DNA of 64,000 nt from Pseudopyrenochaeta lycopersici (Eukaryota; Ascomycota; Dothideomycetes; Pleosporales; Pseudopyrenochaetaceae). Below the pieces are notes generated by a model. That model was not told the origin of the DNA. It ran no database searches and saw only the letters and a program-made list of their open reading frames with translations. Shown here piece after piece: positions 53,414-64,000 of this stretch. The position numbers and the translations under genes are program-made. Numbering within the stretch: position 1 is the stretch's first letter; each line of letters begins with the position of its first letter. The stretch lies in NCBI GenBank assembly GCA_003313425.1, contig NHZP01000002.1:2046001-2110000 (forward strand), in the 5' to 3' direction.

Positions 53414-55987
53414 TTATGAAGCTCCAGCACCCCTCTGATGCTCCTCATACAGCTTCTTTTGCTTCTCCCACTCCTTACGTAGCTTCTTGATCCTGCCTTT
53501 CGCTACATCAGCACCCTCTCTATCTTTCGTCGGCAATCCATCCTCATCCCAAGAACTATATTCCTCGGTCCTGAACATTTCCTTTGGATTGATCTTGGCC
53601 TGCTCGGCTAATTTAGCTTTCTTCTCCGCCTCTTCTCGCTCGCGCTTGAGTTTTGCGTCGGCCTTTTGGCGGGCAATTGCTTCTTTTTGATCGCGAGCAG
53701 CCTGTAGTTCAGCATCGACTGGACGCACCATAGCTGGGGCATTTTCACGATCTTCTAGGTAGATGCCCAGGTCCCAGAGGTGTGTGTCGCGAAGCTGGTC
53801 GCAGAGATCGAGGTAGTCTTTGGCTGGCGCTTTCTTAGCTGCAAGACCTCGCAGACTCTCTTGGAAGGTAGAGAGCACCTCTGCGTACTGGATCGCAGCT
53901 GCGTCTTGTTTTTGAGCGGGCTTATGTTGTGCAAGAATTGACTCTAGAACCGCGTCTGAAAGATCACCAGCAATGGCGTGTTGTCGTACCTCATCACGTT
54001 CGCGCGACACAGCGTAGACTGACTCCTTTGCTGCTGAGGGGATGTCAATACCATCCCAAGCGATGCCGCCATCAAAAGGATCGGCTGGACCATCAAGACC
54101 AAATATCCGGACTATCCGGGTGATCCAGCGAGCGACATCAAAGGACACAGCATTTGACAATCCTGCCTTGTCTGCAGAGTTGTAGTCCGTAATCAGACTA
54201 GAGATGGCACGCATTGCGGATGGCGTGTCGAAGGAGTCGGCGAGGGCATTGTGGAGCTTCTCTTTGGCAGACTCGAATGACTTCTGGATTTTCTCGTCTT
54301 CCGCACCAGTGGAGTTGCTGTTTGGATGCACTTCGAGGTCGCGGACTTTATAGAAAAAGTTGGTTACATAACTTTCCCATGATGCGCCTTGTTTGCGCAT
54401 ATCGTCCGTGATCTCAATGCCGTCGTGCCATCCACCGAGCAGGAAAATGATGCGCAAACTCCGTTGATTCCAGTCTCCACGCGCTAGTGCTTCCCGAATC
54501 GTTGTGAAGTTTTTAAGACTCTTTGACATCTTGCTGCCCGATATCGAGAGATGGCCCATATGTAGGAAGTAGTTCACCCACTGATGGCCACCTTCATTAT
54601 GTGACCAGTGCGCTTCTGATTGTGCTAATTCGCTGAATAATGTTAACGAAGTATAAGACTGCGTAGAAAAAGCTTACTTGTCATGATGGGGGAAGCACAA
54701 ATCGATACCGCCAGAGTGGATGTCCATTTGATTCCCTAAAACATCGCTCGCCATAACGGAGCATTCAATGTGCCAGCCTGGACGCCCAGGTCCCCATGGC
54801 GACTTCCAAGCAGGCTCTCCAGGCTTACTCGACTTCCAGAGTGCAAAGTCAGCATCACTACGCTTCTCGGACGTCTTTTGAACGGATAATGCTCCTTCTC
54901 CATCTGCTTGCAGGCCCTTGTCACCCCGGTTCCAGGGCTCGAGGCGAGCATAGTGATTTCCGGGTACCTTCTCAAAGCTATCAATGTCGAAATATACTGA
55001 ACCGTCGGACGTCTTGTATGCGAAACCGTTGTCGACAATCTTGTCAACGAAGGTGACGATTTGGTCGCCGTATTCGGTCACTCGAGTCACTACGTCCGGA
55101 TCTAGCACGTTCAAGCTTCGCATGTCTTCGTTGAAGCGCGCCTCGTATTTTTGAGTGAGCTTTGTGAAGACTGTGTGGTCGCTAGCGTCTATTGAAGAGC
55201 CATACAATGCGTCAAGATACGGTAAGAGAACGTCTTCTGCACCAGCGTAGAAAATTTCAATGTCTTCAGGTGTGGACTTTGAGGGCGCCAGCAGCGATGT
55301 TACTGCTGTGCCCGCCGTCCTAAGGTGCATCTTGATCTTGGCTTCTTTGTCACCTGGTGGGGTAACACCGTCTAACGATTTGCCTTGGATTACATTGGCG
55401 TACTTGTCCGCCGATTCTTGGTTAAAGCTTCCTATGTTGACCTCTGGGCTTAGCAACGGAAGGTTCTTTTTCACATAAGCATCGAACGCCTTGATGGTGG
55501 TATTGATGACGTCGTCTGTTACGTTTGGATTTTTTGCCTTGAACTGGGCAAGCAGATGTTGTTGTCGGCCTCGCAGAATAATCTTGTCGTCAACGTCGGT
55601 GATGTTTTGAACAAATTGAAGTTTGTATCCAAAGTAACCTGCTAAGACCCTTCGTAGGATATCAATAGTAACGTAGTTCCGCGCATGCCCAAGATGTGCA
55701 TCGTCGTAGACTGTAGGACCGCAGCTGTACCACTTGACCACCTTTCCTTCTGGATCAATCGGGACGAAGTCGTTCTTGGATCGGGTCAATGAATTCCAGA
55801 CTTTCAATTTTGCTGGACTTGAGGCCTGCGGTTCTTTCCATGGCGGCTGAGTGCGCGCTGGGGTCGCCATTTTGGCCACCAGGGAAAGTTGAGATGTCCG
55901 TGTGTTGAAGTTGCTTTTCGAGTGCACGAGTGGAGAGTTGCTAGTGAGAATCCTGCGGGATAGAGAGCAGAGACCAAATACCATCAA
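53414..55987 (-). CDS. CRS1: Cysteinyl-tRNA synthetase, probably dual-targeted
   Basis: The exons on the minus strand are 54678-55987 and 53414-54632 (45-nt intron); the long form is 842 aa. Class I motifs are present: CGPTVYDDAHLGHAR (HIGH motif and first zinc Cys), WHIECSVMA, CFPHHDNELAQSEA (zinc ligands, created across the intron) and GSKMSKSLKNF. The C-terminal third has a Lys/Glu-rich coiled region (KREREEAEKKAKLAEQAK) as in eukaryotic enzymes. The first 39 residues (MMVFGLCSLSRRILTSN...) are basic and Ser-rich like a mitochondrial presequence. A second ATG at 55868-55870 (MATPARTQPPWK) follows. Two starts would supply mitochondria and cytosol from one gene (inference). It is head to head with TRM61. 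Confidence 0.95.
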
Positions 55988-56291
55988 GTTGCTGGCAGGT
56001 GTAGAGACCAGAGAAGGAGTGACTGGAAGAGAGCGAACAAGGAAAGGCCGGGTGGAGTCAAAGTGTGCTTACTATGAGTCAGTGGCGGGAATGAAGCTGA
56101 GGGGATCGTGTCACGTTTGTTGGTGTTGCGGGCGCTGTCCCTCAGCGGAGACTTGGCGCGCTCCCCGCCAATTGCAATCTCGAAAGCTCCCCGCCAATTT
56201 ACTTTTCGATACTGTTTTTCGAGCCGCAGGCACTCGCGCTTCCTTGCCCAACACTTCAAAGACGCTGGCGCCTGCCAGTGATACTACTTCG
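55988..56291. promoter_or_regulatory. Shared promoter, CysRS / TRM61
   Basis: 304 bp separate the long-form CysRS start (-) and the TRM61 start (+). The motif CTCCCCGCCAATT occurs twice in direct orientation near 56160-56172 and 56189-56201. It contains CCAAT-like cores, is a duplicated element, and could drive both genes. Confidence 0.5.
56160..56201 (+). repeat. Two direct copies of CTCCCCGCCAATT
   Basis: The two copies start about 29 bp apart in the CysRS/TRM61 promoter and share the core CCCCGCCAAT. Each carries GCCAAT, the CCAAT-box core used by the Hap complex in fungi. The function is inferred from position. Confidence 0.5.
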
Positions 56292-57848
56292 ATGACACCT
56301 TCTCCCTCACCTTTCCTCGACCCAGGAACACACGCCACAGCAAACAGCCTTGGGATCCTCCAATTGCGCCGTGATCACCTTATTCCTGCCGTCCTCTCAC
56401 CTAACGCCGACTCCGACTATGCAGAAGGCAAGGTTGAAAATACCCGTTTCGGCTCCTTTCCGCACAGCACACTCGTTGCGCAGCCCTGGGGCACGCAGAT
56501 ACTAGCGTCCGTCGTCGACACAGGATCACGCGGCAAATCCAAGAAGCGCAAGCGGGATGCGAAGGAAGATGACGGAGAGACGCCAACGGCTGCAGGACTC
56601 CCCCAGGTGAAGAAAGACATCGTCAAGGCCGAAACGGCAAGCAGCGGATTTGCGCATCTCATACCCCCTACGCCAGAGACATGGACGTTGTCACTACCAC
56701 ATCGCACCCAAGTCGTCTATACACCCGACTACAGCTACATTCTACAGAGGCTCCGCGCACGGCCAGGAGATCACATCATCGAGGCAGGTGCCGGCAGTGG
56801 GAGCTTTACGCATGCTGCGATAAGAGCTGTTTTCAATGGATATCCTAGCACAGAGCAAACCAGCCACTCATCATCCCTCGACGAAGAGGAAGCGGTTGGT
56901 GTCTCTAGGCGAAGGAGACGCAGAAAGAGGCGCGGCGGTGTATACAGCTTCGAGTACCATGAGCCTCGAGCAAAGCAACTCCAGGCTGAGATCAAAGAGC
57001 ACGGTCTGGACCCGCTTGTCACAGTAACGCACCGTGACGTTTATAACGAGGGCTTCTGCTTGGAAGGGGCCGACCTGCCTGATGCCGATGTAATCTTCCT
57101 CGACCTCCCCGCGCCCTGGCAGGCCCTCAAGCACCTCACTCGCTCCCCGCCATCCTCCGCTATCCTGCGGTCCGTCGCATCTGAGCCCGCATCGCCCTCG
57201 GATGAAGCAACCACCGTCGCACCTGAATCCTCCACAGCCTTGACACCCTTCCGTTCCCCGCTAAACCCTAAAAATGCGGTCCGCATATGCACATTCTCGC
57301 CCTGTATCGAGCAAGTCACCAAGACAGTCTCTGCAATGCGTACTCTCGGTTGGTTGGAAATAGATATGGTTGAGATTGCAGCAAAACGGCTCGAAGTGCG
57401 ACGCGAGCGTGTAGGCCTTCAGGAAGAAGGCGTGCGAGGCGGCAATGCTAGCGCAGCCACGGTGCAAGAAGCCGTTCAGCGGCTACGAGATGTTGAGGGA
57501 AGAGCAGCAGTATTCCACAGTCTGCAAAAGGAGAAACAGGAAGAGATTATGCGCAAGGCCGAAGCCCAGAAAAGAGGAGAAAAAGGTGTTGTTATGGAAG
57601 ATGAAGGGGCAGCGAGGGTAGGAAAGGGCAAGAAGAAAACCAAGATCGAAGGACTGCCTCCGAGTAAACATGATAGGCTGGAGCGGACGAAGAAGGAGCT
57701 AGAGAGCAGGACGTTGTTCAAGGAGGGACGTCTAGTACACCGCACCGAGCCTGAGCTCAAAACCCACACCTCATATTTGGTCTTCGCAGTTCTGCCGCGA
57801 CAGTGGACCAAAGAGGAAGAAGAGTCGGCAAGGAGAAAGTGGGCTTGA
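56292..57848 (+). CDS. TRM61: tRNA (adenine-58-N1) methyltransferase catalytic subunit
   Basis: This is a single exon; from ATG 56292 (MTPSPSPFLDPG) it encodes 518 aa. The start was chosen because family similarity begins a few residues later (LGILQLRRDHLIPAVL). An upstream extension in the same frame has poor composition. The GCD14/TRM61 landmarks are WTLSLPHRTQVVYTPDYSYI, IIEAGAGSGSFTHA (SAM-binding loop), FEYHEPRAKQLQ, VIFLDLPAPWQAL (catalytic motif) and FSPCIEQVTKT. Extra basic segments KSKKRKR (about 80) and SRRRRRRKRRGG (within the Rossmann domain after the SAM loop) are likely nuclear or tRNA-binding additions. It works with TRM6 to make m1A58, needed for initiator tRNA stability. The length exceeds the yeast protein because of inserts. 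Confidence 0.92.
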   Translation: MTPSPSPFLDPGTHATANSLGILQLRRDHLIPAVLSPNADSDYAEGKVENTRFGSFPHSTLVAQPWGTQILASVVDTGSRGKSKKRKRDAKEDDGETPTAAGLPQVKKDIVKAETASSGFAHLIPPTPETWTLSLPHRTQVVYTPDYSYILQRLRARPGDHIIEAGAGSGSFTHAAIRAVFNGYPSTEQTSHSSSLDEEEAVGVSRRRRRRKRRGGVYSFEYHEPRAKQLQAEIKEHGLDPLVTVTHRDVYNEGFCLEGADLPDADVIFLDLPAPWQALKHLTRSPPSSAILRSVASEPASPSDEATTVAPESSTALTPFRSPLNPKNAVRICTFSPCIEQVTKTVSAMRTLGWLEIDMVEIAAKRLEVRRERVGLQEEGVRGGNASAATVQEAVQRLRDVEGRAAVFHSLQKEKQEEIMRKAEAQKRGEKGVVMEDEGAARVGKGKKKTKIEGLPPSKHDRLERTKKELESRTLFKEGRLVHRTEPELKTHTSYLVFAVLPRQWTKEEEESARRKWA

Positions 57849-58075
57849 GAACCGCATACTACTATTAGATATTCAATTCCTCTGCTTGGATAGTTATGAC
57901 TCGCGCCCGAAGTCGGATTCGATGCCGCATATTTCTGATACATTCCAATATTTTTCGTTCTGCATCCAGACGTGCCTATGCTGTACTTTGAAACTATTTT
58001 TACCTGTTTAGGCCACTCTCCGACTACGAAGATACGGTCACTCTTGACTGGTAGAGCCATTGCCTCGCGAGTGAC

Positions 58076-60051
58076 CTATCCCCAGACAGCATCCTTCGCT
58101 CTATGGCTTCCTTCTTTTGCTGGCGGCGTAGAGATTACATGCGTCCAAGCCTCCTTACCATCAATAAACAATCTGTAATTAAGTAAGCTCTGCTCCCCAT
58201 GCGGCGGGCTCGTGATTTCCACAGCTCCAAATTTGCTGTTCCCGTCGGGTAGGTACTTAAGGCACACATCTTCATCATCAATCTCCTTATATGTGCGGAA
58301 AGGAAGGTAGAACATAGACAATGGACTCGTGCTGAACTCGTGCACCGTTGCACTAATAGGCCATTTCGAGCCAGGAGGCGGTGGGAATGAAGTGGCAGCG
58401 AATTCATGACGGTCGCCGCTGAGGATCACAACGCCAATATCATTAGTTGACGAGAGGTCCCAGACTGCTTCGAGGATTCTGCGACGCTCGTAGAGATGGC
58501 CACCCCATGTATCCTCGTAGCCGAAGTGCCAATTCTTGGTGAACGGAGTGCCAGTGACAATGAATTTCCAATGAACGCCGTGTGGTGGTGCTTTATGAAT
58601 CCAGTCAAGGAGATCTGAAAGTTGTTGAGCACCAAGCATGGTCTTCGACTCATCATTTGGGTCACTGTTTCCTGGACTGCGGTACCGGCGTGTGTCAAGG
58701 AGGAAGAATTCCGCTGGACCTTGGGTGAATGAGAAGTAAGTATGGCCTTTGCGGTGAGGAGGAGGGTTTGCTCCAGCATTATAATGCGTGAACGCGTCGT
58801 ATGCAGGGACTGCAACGCCGGTCATGTTGCTGTTCCAATCGTTGTGGATCTCATGGTCATCGATTACATGAATCCAAGGCAGATTATTGCTGACCGCAGG
58901 CCAAGAAGGCGACGAGTAGACTTGTCGATACTCGCGTCGGTAGGTTTCGGCGTCCTTACCCTGTCTGTGGGGAACGTCGACGTAAATGAAGTCGCCGAGG
59001 AAGAGCATGAAGTACGGTTTTAGCTCAGGCAACCAACGGCCCAAATGCTTCATGCCCGGAAACTCGAGAGGGTGCTGTAGGGGCGAGTATGGCACTCGAG
59101 GCTTGATGCAGCTCGAATGGACAAATGTGTATTTGCTATCCTTGAGCAGCGAAATGCGTCCGGGTCGTGGTGCTGTCGTAAATATTCCTGTCTTGTTTCC
59201 ACTGGACGTTTCAATGATGTACTCATACGGTGTATCGGATCGCAGGTGATCGAGGCTCATCACCGTCGTGAAGTCGGTTTCGTTCGTCAGCCAGGAATCT
59301 GGTTGGCTCGCGTAGTGTGTCTTGTGCATCCAAGAACGATTCGGTTCGTCGATTGACCTGTACAGCACCTTCACATCGAACGCATACGGTTCTCTTACAA
59401 GAACTTTCGCATAGTGATCAGACACATATCCGATGCGTCCGAAGGACGCGTCATGGCACTGATGGAACAACGGTGCGCGATACACCACGTCCAGTGCCAT
59501 AGCTATCAATGCCATGTTGATCCCAAAAGTGATCCAGCTCCATAGCGCGGAAGAGGGACTCGGAAGTCCTGTGAGCAGTGTCCTTAATATCTTGGGCTCG
59601 CGCTCTTCATATTGGATGGTTTCCTGCACGTCCAGCTCTTCTAGTGGGCCATCCTCAGCTCCGTCGATGAGTTGGATGTCGTCGCTAGAGTCATCGCCGC
59701 TTGCAACTGTTTCCTTCACAATAATATCGAGCTCATCCGATATTATCTTGTACTGTGCTGTGTCCTGGAAGCTAGTAAAGAAAGACGGAATGTAGATGAG
59801 CGTGAGCGCTGTCGCAAGGGCGGGTACAATCTATTGTATTAGACTTAGCATGACTGCTGCCAGAATGTGCGACTTTCCAGTCGTCTGGATTTGGTGGTAC
59901 TAACAGTGGTCGGTATCTGATATCACAATCCATCAGTCGGTTGCATCAGGCTATGGTGAGTGGCAGCACATACCCATCTTAGAAATATCCAGACGCTGAA
60001 GCGCAGAGCTAGGGAGCTGACCAACGTGAGAATGTCGCTCGCAGATGCCAT
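58076..60051 (-). CDS. PhoD-type alkaline phosphatase, membrane-anchored, with a 12-nt microexon
   Basis: The exons on the minus strand are 59974-60051 (26 codons), 59905-59916 (4 codons) and 58076-59830; the product is 614 aa. The splice sites are GTATGT...ATCAG, then GTTAGT...AATAG; the microexon encodes IPTT. The join gives FLRW-IPTT-IVPALATALTLIYIPSFF, a continuous membrane segment. A second TM (ITFGINMALIAMALDVVY, about 130-147) precedes the catalytic domain: FVHSSCIKPR, LFLGDFIYVD, VIDDHEIHNDW, FFLLDTRRYRS and ILSGDRHEFA. These are the metal-binding Asp/His residues of PhoD metallophosphatases, which use Ca/Fe. The catalytic domain probably faces a lumen or the outside. The acidic segment between the TMs is fungus-specific. 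Confidence 0.9.
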
Positions 60052-61147
60052 TGCTACCAAGTGAGTAGCATCGCTTGGCAGTGAATGTACCGTGTTTTTG
60101 ACGGTGCGAAACGCGTGCTCACTAGGAGCTTGTGAAAGTCGTCAGACCACAACAGCGGATCACAATGACGTCGGGCCGAGCTAGGCCGAGAGTGATCAAG
60201 CGTTCTTTCGCATCTGTCAACCTCAACCATCATTCCCAAAGTGTTCAACTATTCTCATAATCAAAAATCCCCGACAATCTGATTTGAAGCCCACTGCTGT
60301 ATGAGCCAGCATTTGCATATCACATGCGCTCGAGGCATGCGCGGCCTGGATCATGACTAAATGGGCAATCTTTTGCATTCAGCACCTCTTAGCCATGCGC
60401 GAGTCCCGCTACCTCAGCTTTGTGTTGAAGTATCAACTCTCTAGTATTGCCATAATATCCAAGCTTCTTGAAATTAACGAGTCAATACTGGAGCCTAGTG
60501 CCAGGACCCTTGAGTTCGAGAGGATCGCAAAGTCGCAACAGACCTTCGTAAGTGATACGTCGAAAAACATTGGGCCCCCACCCTCGAACGTAGTTACCCA
60601 AGATCTTAATAATGGCGACTCGAGAATCTAAATCGAATGAAAGAAATACGCATGATTTGTGACTGTGCATCTACTAAGGCGCGAAGGGCACGCGTTGAAT
60701 GTCCGACTACTTTCCTTGGTGCCGCGGAATTGCTCAATAAAGAAATCGCTGCCTAGGATTTGGAACAGCTTTCAGCAGATACTTTGCGTTTTTATTGGCG
60801 ACATGAGTTCGGCGGCCAGTACTATTTAGATTATCTTGGCTGCAGAAGTGCTGCGGCATATTGATAGATCCATGTATGTCCTCCGATAGGAGAGGATGCA
60901 CTGCTCCTTGCCACACATTCTAATCAACATCGCTGTGAAGCTAAGACCAATCCATCAAATTACATGTAGAGGTGTTGATTGTTCTATTGTACAACTCATC
61001 CTCGGCAGATCTAATGACAAAGTGAGCCGATATCTGTGAAGATTGCGTTGATCAACAAGTGGTAGAGCTTCTACATGTTGAACGACGACGCCTTGGTGAA
61101 TATTTCTCCTTGATCCTATCTTCTAGTATCTTCTCATTTGATTCCTG
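60052..61147. other. Intergenic
   Basis: 1.1 kb without a supportable gene. It holds the PhoD promoter (left) and the 3' region of the UNC93-like gene (right). Confidence 0.4.
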
Positions 61148-62692
61148 TTAAATATCCCTCCTCAATGCAGCTTCAGTTTCCGCATCTACCTTTTTATCAT
61201 CATCTGTTTCGCTCGACCCATCATCAGACAATGCCTTGCGTTCATCAACTGGTCGTTCAGGGACAAGGAATGTCGCAGCAAATGTCGAAGGAACTGTAAC
61301 AGAGAACATTACGAATGCAATAATGAGATTGATCATGGGCTTGATTTTCGCGGCTCCAATACCGAACGCAAGGCAGGAGCCGATGGATTCAAAGGAGCGC
61401 AGGAGACCCACAGCGAGAGTCAGAGTTTCGATATCATCGAAGAATGCGCCAAGGATCCAGTAGACAAACATGTAGTGACTCTCATTCATAAATCTGATAC
61501 ACGATTAGTGGATGATAAGTAGATTGAGACTGATTCAGCATACCGGAATAGCACATTCACCGCGAACCCACGCCCGAATCCAGGGCTGCTCCAGTCGAGC
61601 GTAACTTTTGGAACCGCTTCGCTGTAGAGCTTCTCATTTGCCACCTGCCAGCCGAAAAGTGCCAACATAAGCGTCGCAAAGATGCCCCATGTGAGTTTGG
61701 CAAGTGTTGGACGACTTAAAAACTTTGTATCGTAGAGCCAACCCCACAAAATGTTTGCAGCTGACGCTGCAATTCCGGATGTCAAAGCTCCCAGAGTCCT
61801 CGCGCGAACTGAGAAGTACTTGGTCAGATAGATGCCCTGATATGTACTGTTCCAGTTGAAGCCAATCATAACAGGAATGAGAAGGAAGAATCGCCTGTCA
61901 CGGAGAAGGTCCCACCATCTGCGGGCCTCCTTCATGACTGCCTTGTTTTTCGTCGGGTCAGGAACTTTTCGGCCATCGCGGTGGATAACCTTTTGAGGCG
62001 GAGAAATCAAGAGGGCTAGTGGAAGACCAAGGCATTGGAGGGCAATTAGGACGATGTAAGTCGTGTATCCAACTTTACCTCTCTGTCCGTCCTTATAGTT
62101 GAGAGAAAGTTGGATGGAGGATCCGATGAGTTGACCTAGCTCTCGTAGACCCAGCCAGATTCCAGTAAACTTCCCACGATTGTGTACGTCGGCGTAGCCT
62201 AACGCAATGGCGCCTTCCGACGCCCACAATGCGGATGCAGCGATTCCACAGGTCGCACCGCCGAACAGGACGAACCATTCAGTTCCATAACGATTGTTGA
62301 CGTAAAGACTTGCAGAGTAAGGCGCATACCCAAGTGTGCCGAGAATAAGGACATTTTTGAGGCCGAATTTGTTGGCGAGGATGGCGAAAAAGGAACAGCC
62401 AAAAACCATAATACCAAAAGTGAGTGAATTGGCGCCATTCACCAGATATGGCTCTTGTTGGCCACCAGCTCCGACATCTGTATTCTTGTTTAGTGTGTGT
62501 GAGAAACTTGCGGAGCGTGATTTATTCCATACTGTTAAGCGCATTCCAGATTCCAGGCTGGGTGAAAGATATCAATCCCACGACGATGACATTGAAGAGT
62601 GGACTTCTGTACCATCGCGTAAATCGCGAGACAGGTTTCGCTGGGGCATCTCCTGCGTGTTCAACCTCCAGCTCGGGTTGCTTGGTGGACAT
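61148..62692 (-). CDS. UNC93-like MFS protein (DUF895 type)
   Basis: The three exons on the minus strand are 62533-62692, 61544-62477 and 61148-61493; the product is 479 aa. The N-terminus (MSTKQPELEVEHAGDAPAKP) is cytosolic. The first TM (FNVIVVGLISFTQPGIWNAL) continues across intron 1 into NNVGAGGQQEPYLVNGANSL, the typical UNC93 signature. Later landmarks are YVNNRYGTEWFVLFGGATCG, ALWASEGAIALGYA, RGKFTGIWLGLRELGQLIG and SSPGFGRGFAVNVLFRFMNE (across intron 2). The C-terminal tail is acidic and charged. Fungal members of this family are orphan transporters or membrane regulators and no substrate is known. About 11-12 TM segments are present. Confidence 0.9.
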
Positions 62693-63566
62693 GTTCAGAA
62701 AATTGAAAGCTCAAACCGTGACCATACTGAATCTTGCAGGCCATTCCATCTTATGAGCTCTACCTTGCCTCAGGGTGTAATGCTCCATCCGATGATAAGC
62801 CGTGACAGGTTTGCTGTCTGTATGCAGAAGGCAGATGGTCCGAGGTATTGCGAGAATGTGATTGGGTAGACCCACTTCAACTGCCGACCTGGGCAAGGCT
62901 TGCATGTCGTTATACGGCCCTTTGATGAGACCATCTTAAGCGAGTATGCTTGACAAGGGCTGCAAGCACCCGAACAGTTGTATAGGCCTATCGTTCGAAA
63001 AGGATTTTTTGCCAAGAACGACTATCTTTTCTTAAAACATTCCAAAGTGCAAGACGTGCATGAACCTAACAAAGTCTTCGATAACGGGAAGATTGTGGCG
63101 CGCCCGGTTCAAACGACCCTGCTCAACTACGGGTAACATCGCCAACACTTTGGCTTGACTGGCCTATTTTCCACTGAATTTTGAGTACTGATGAGTGTGC
63201 TTGGCAGGATATCGTCTCAGCAACAAAGCTTTGATCAAGACGACACGTTGTGACGGATGCTGACACGGCAGCAAGTTTACGCCACTGTCAACCCAGTAGA
63301 GGATCGAGACAAGAGTCTTATCGCTACTTTGAGGCTAGAGTTTAATAGGGTAATACTTAGGGAGACACCTGTTTTGGGAACAGAAAGCATCCACAGTGCA
63401 AATATCGGTTTGTTGAACAGTTGCTTTTCGAGTACGCAACATGACCGGCTCTGATTGGCACATCAATGACGTCGCAGTTAACTGTCTATGTACACACAAA
63501 ACCATACCATCACGAATGCAGCTTATCGTATGCCTTCTTGCTTTTGATAGCCAGATGAGAGTAGAT
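62693..63566. other. Intergenic
   Basis: No gene was seen between the UNC93-like start and the monooxygenase stop. Confidence 0.4.
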
Positions 63567-64000
63567 CTACTCAGGAATAACGTGGTCTTTGGCGTCGATC
63601 CCAGCCTTCCAACGATATGTAGACGCGACATGCTCATCTAACGGTCCCGTCTGTCCTTTTTTCGAGTAGAAGTTCTCGCGGTATGTTCCACCTGGAACAG
63701 AATAGTCATCCCAGAATAAGCCTCGCGACTTTAGCTCTGGTAATAAAAGCTCAATTACATCCTTGAATGATTGCGGGAACAATACGTACGCCTAGTGGCA
63801 CAGTTAGCCACTAATTATGATCATCCAGGATGGAACTAACAATATTAAAACCGTCGACATCAGCTTCGTCAACCCATGTTTGAAATCCGTCAGCCACCTG
63901 CGTTGGCGTTCCGACAAAAATTGGGCCATTACCTCCAATGGACACATGCTCAGCAACTGTGTGCTTCGTCCACTTTGAGGTCCCAGGTGAAAATCGAGCG
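63567..64000 (-). CDS. Flavin-dependent monooxygenase (NtaA/SnaA/DszA type), C-terminal part only
   Basis: Two exons are visible on the minus strand: from the window edge to 63841, and 63567-63791, joined across a 49-nt GTTAGT...ACTAG intron. The sequence reads KWTKHTVAEHVSIGGNGPIF, VGTPTQVADGFQTWVDEADV, DGFNIAYVLFPQSFKDVIEL, and then LLPELKSRGLFWDDY followed by PGGTYRENFY. This is the conserved C-terminal end of the bacterial-luciferase-like NtaA/DszA family, which uses FMNH2 to oxidise nitrilotriacetate, dibenzothiophene sulfone and related compounds. Fungal members are often nutrient-scavenging (sulfur or nitrogen). The N-terminal catalytic part lies beyond the window. Confidence 0.9.

Overview
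The window is nuclear DNA from a filamentous ascomycete (Pezizomycotina, probably a dothideomycete; the class is inference). The signs are intron-rich genes with 45-75 nt GT-AG introns, C/T-rich promoters, fungus-specific families (Egh16-like secreted protein, CipC-like protein, POM34, NCS1 permease, Trp-rich wall protein) and a pogo-type transposon inactivated in the way repeat-induced point mutation (RIP) inactivates repeats. No rRNA, tRNA, CRISPR or bacterial-type operon was seen. All exon joins were built by hand from splice motifs, reading frame and protein-family continuity.

Layout. 0-3.5 kb is a degraded accessory edge: a pogo/Fot-type transposase with RIP-like stops, a broken protein kinase gene and AT-rich DNA. 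4.5-13.5 kb holds a small single-TM protein, an F-box protein with an acidic tail, an unknown 428-aa protein, a membrane-anchored acyl-CoA-synthetase-like protein that lacks the catalytic motifs, nucleoporin POM34 in divergent orientation to it, and a DUF4748-like small protein. 14.7-20.9 kb is surface-oriented: a secreted Egh16-like protein, an NCS1 permease and a Trp-rich, collagen-like, GPI-type wall protein. 21.3-31.3 kb holds AP-1 mu, an SPX-EXS phosphate exporter (SYG1/XPR1), a CipC-like protein, a serine-hydrolase-fold protein without its catalytic residues, and the DHH exopolyphosphatase PPX1. 32.9-42 kb is filled by two large proteins of unknown function (1749 and 823 aa). 43.2-51.1 kb has two MFS transporters and an arylsulfotransferase with a frameshift. 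51.7-62.7 kb has an F-box protein, cysteinyl-tRNA synthetase and the tRNA m1A58 methyltransferase catalytic subunit head to head, a PhoD-type phosphatase with a 12-nt microexon, and an UNC93-like MFS protein. The right edge cuts a flavin-dependent monooxygenase.

How the genes may work together. Phosphate handling recurs: SYG1 and PPX1 lie within 3 kb of each other and a membrane-anchored PhoD phosphatase lies in the same window. CysRS and TRM61 share a promoter of about 300 bp and both serve tRNA function. The vacuolar-type MFS transporter and the arylsulfotransferase are divergent and could be co-regulated. No polyketide, peptide or terpene synthase is present, so this is not a classical secondary-metabolite cluster. 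The least routine items are the two apparent pseudoenzymes, the 12-nt microexon, three GC-AG introns and the unknown large proteins.
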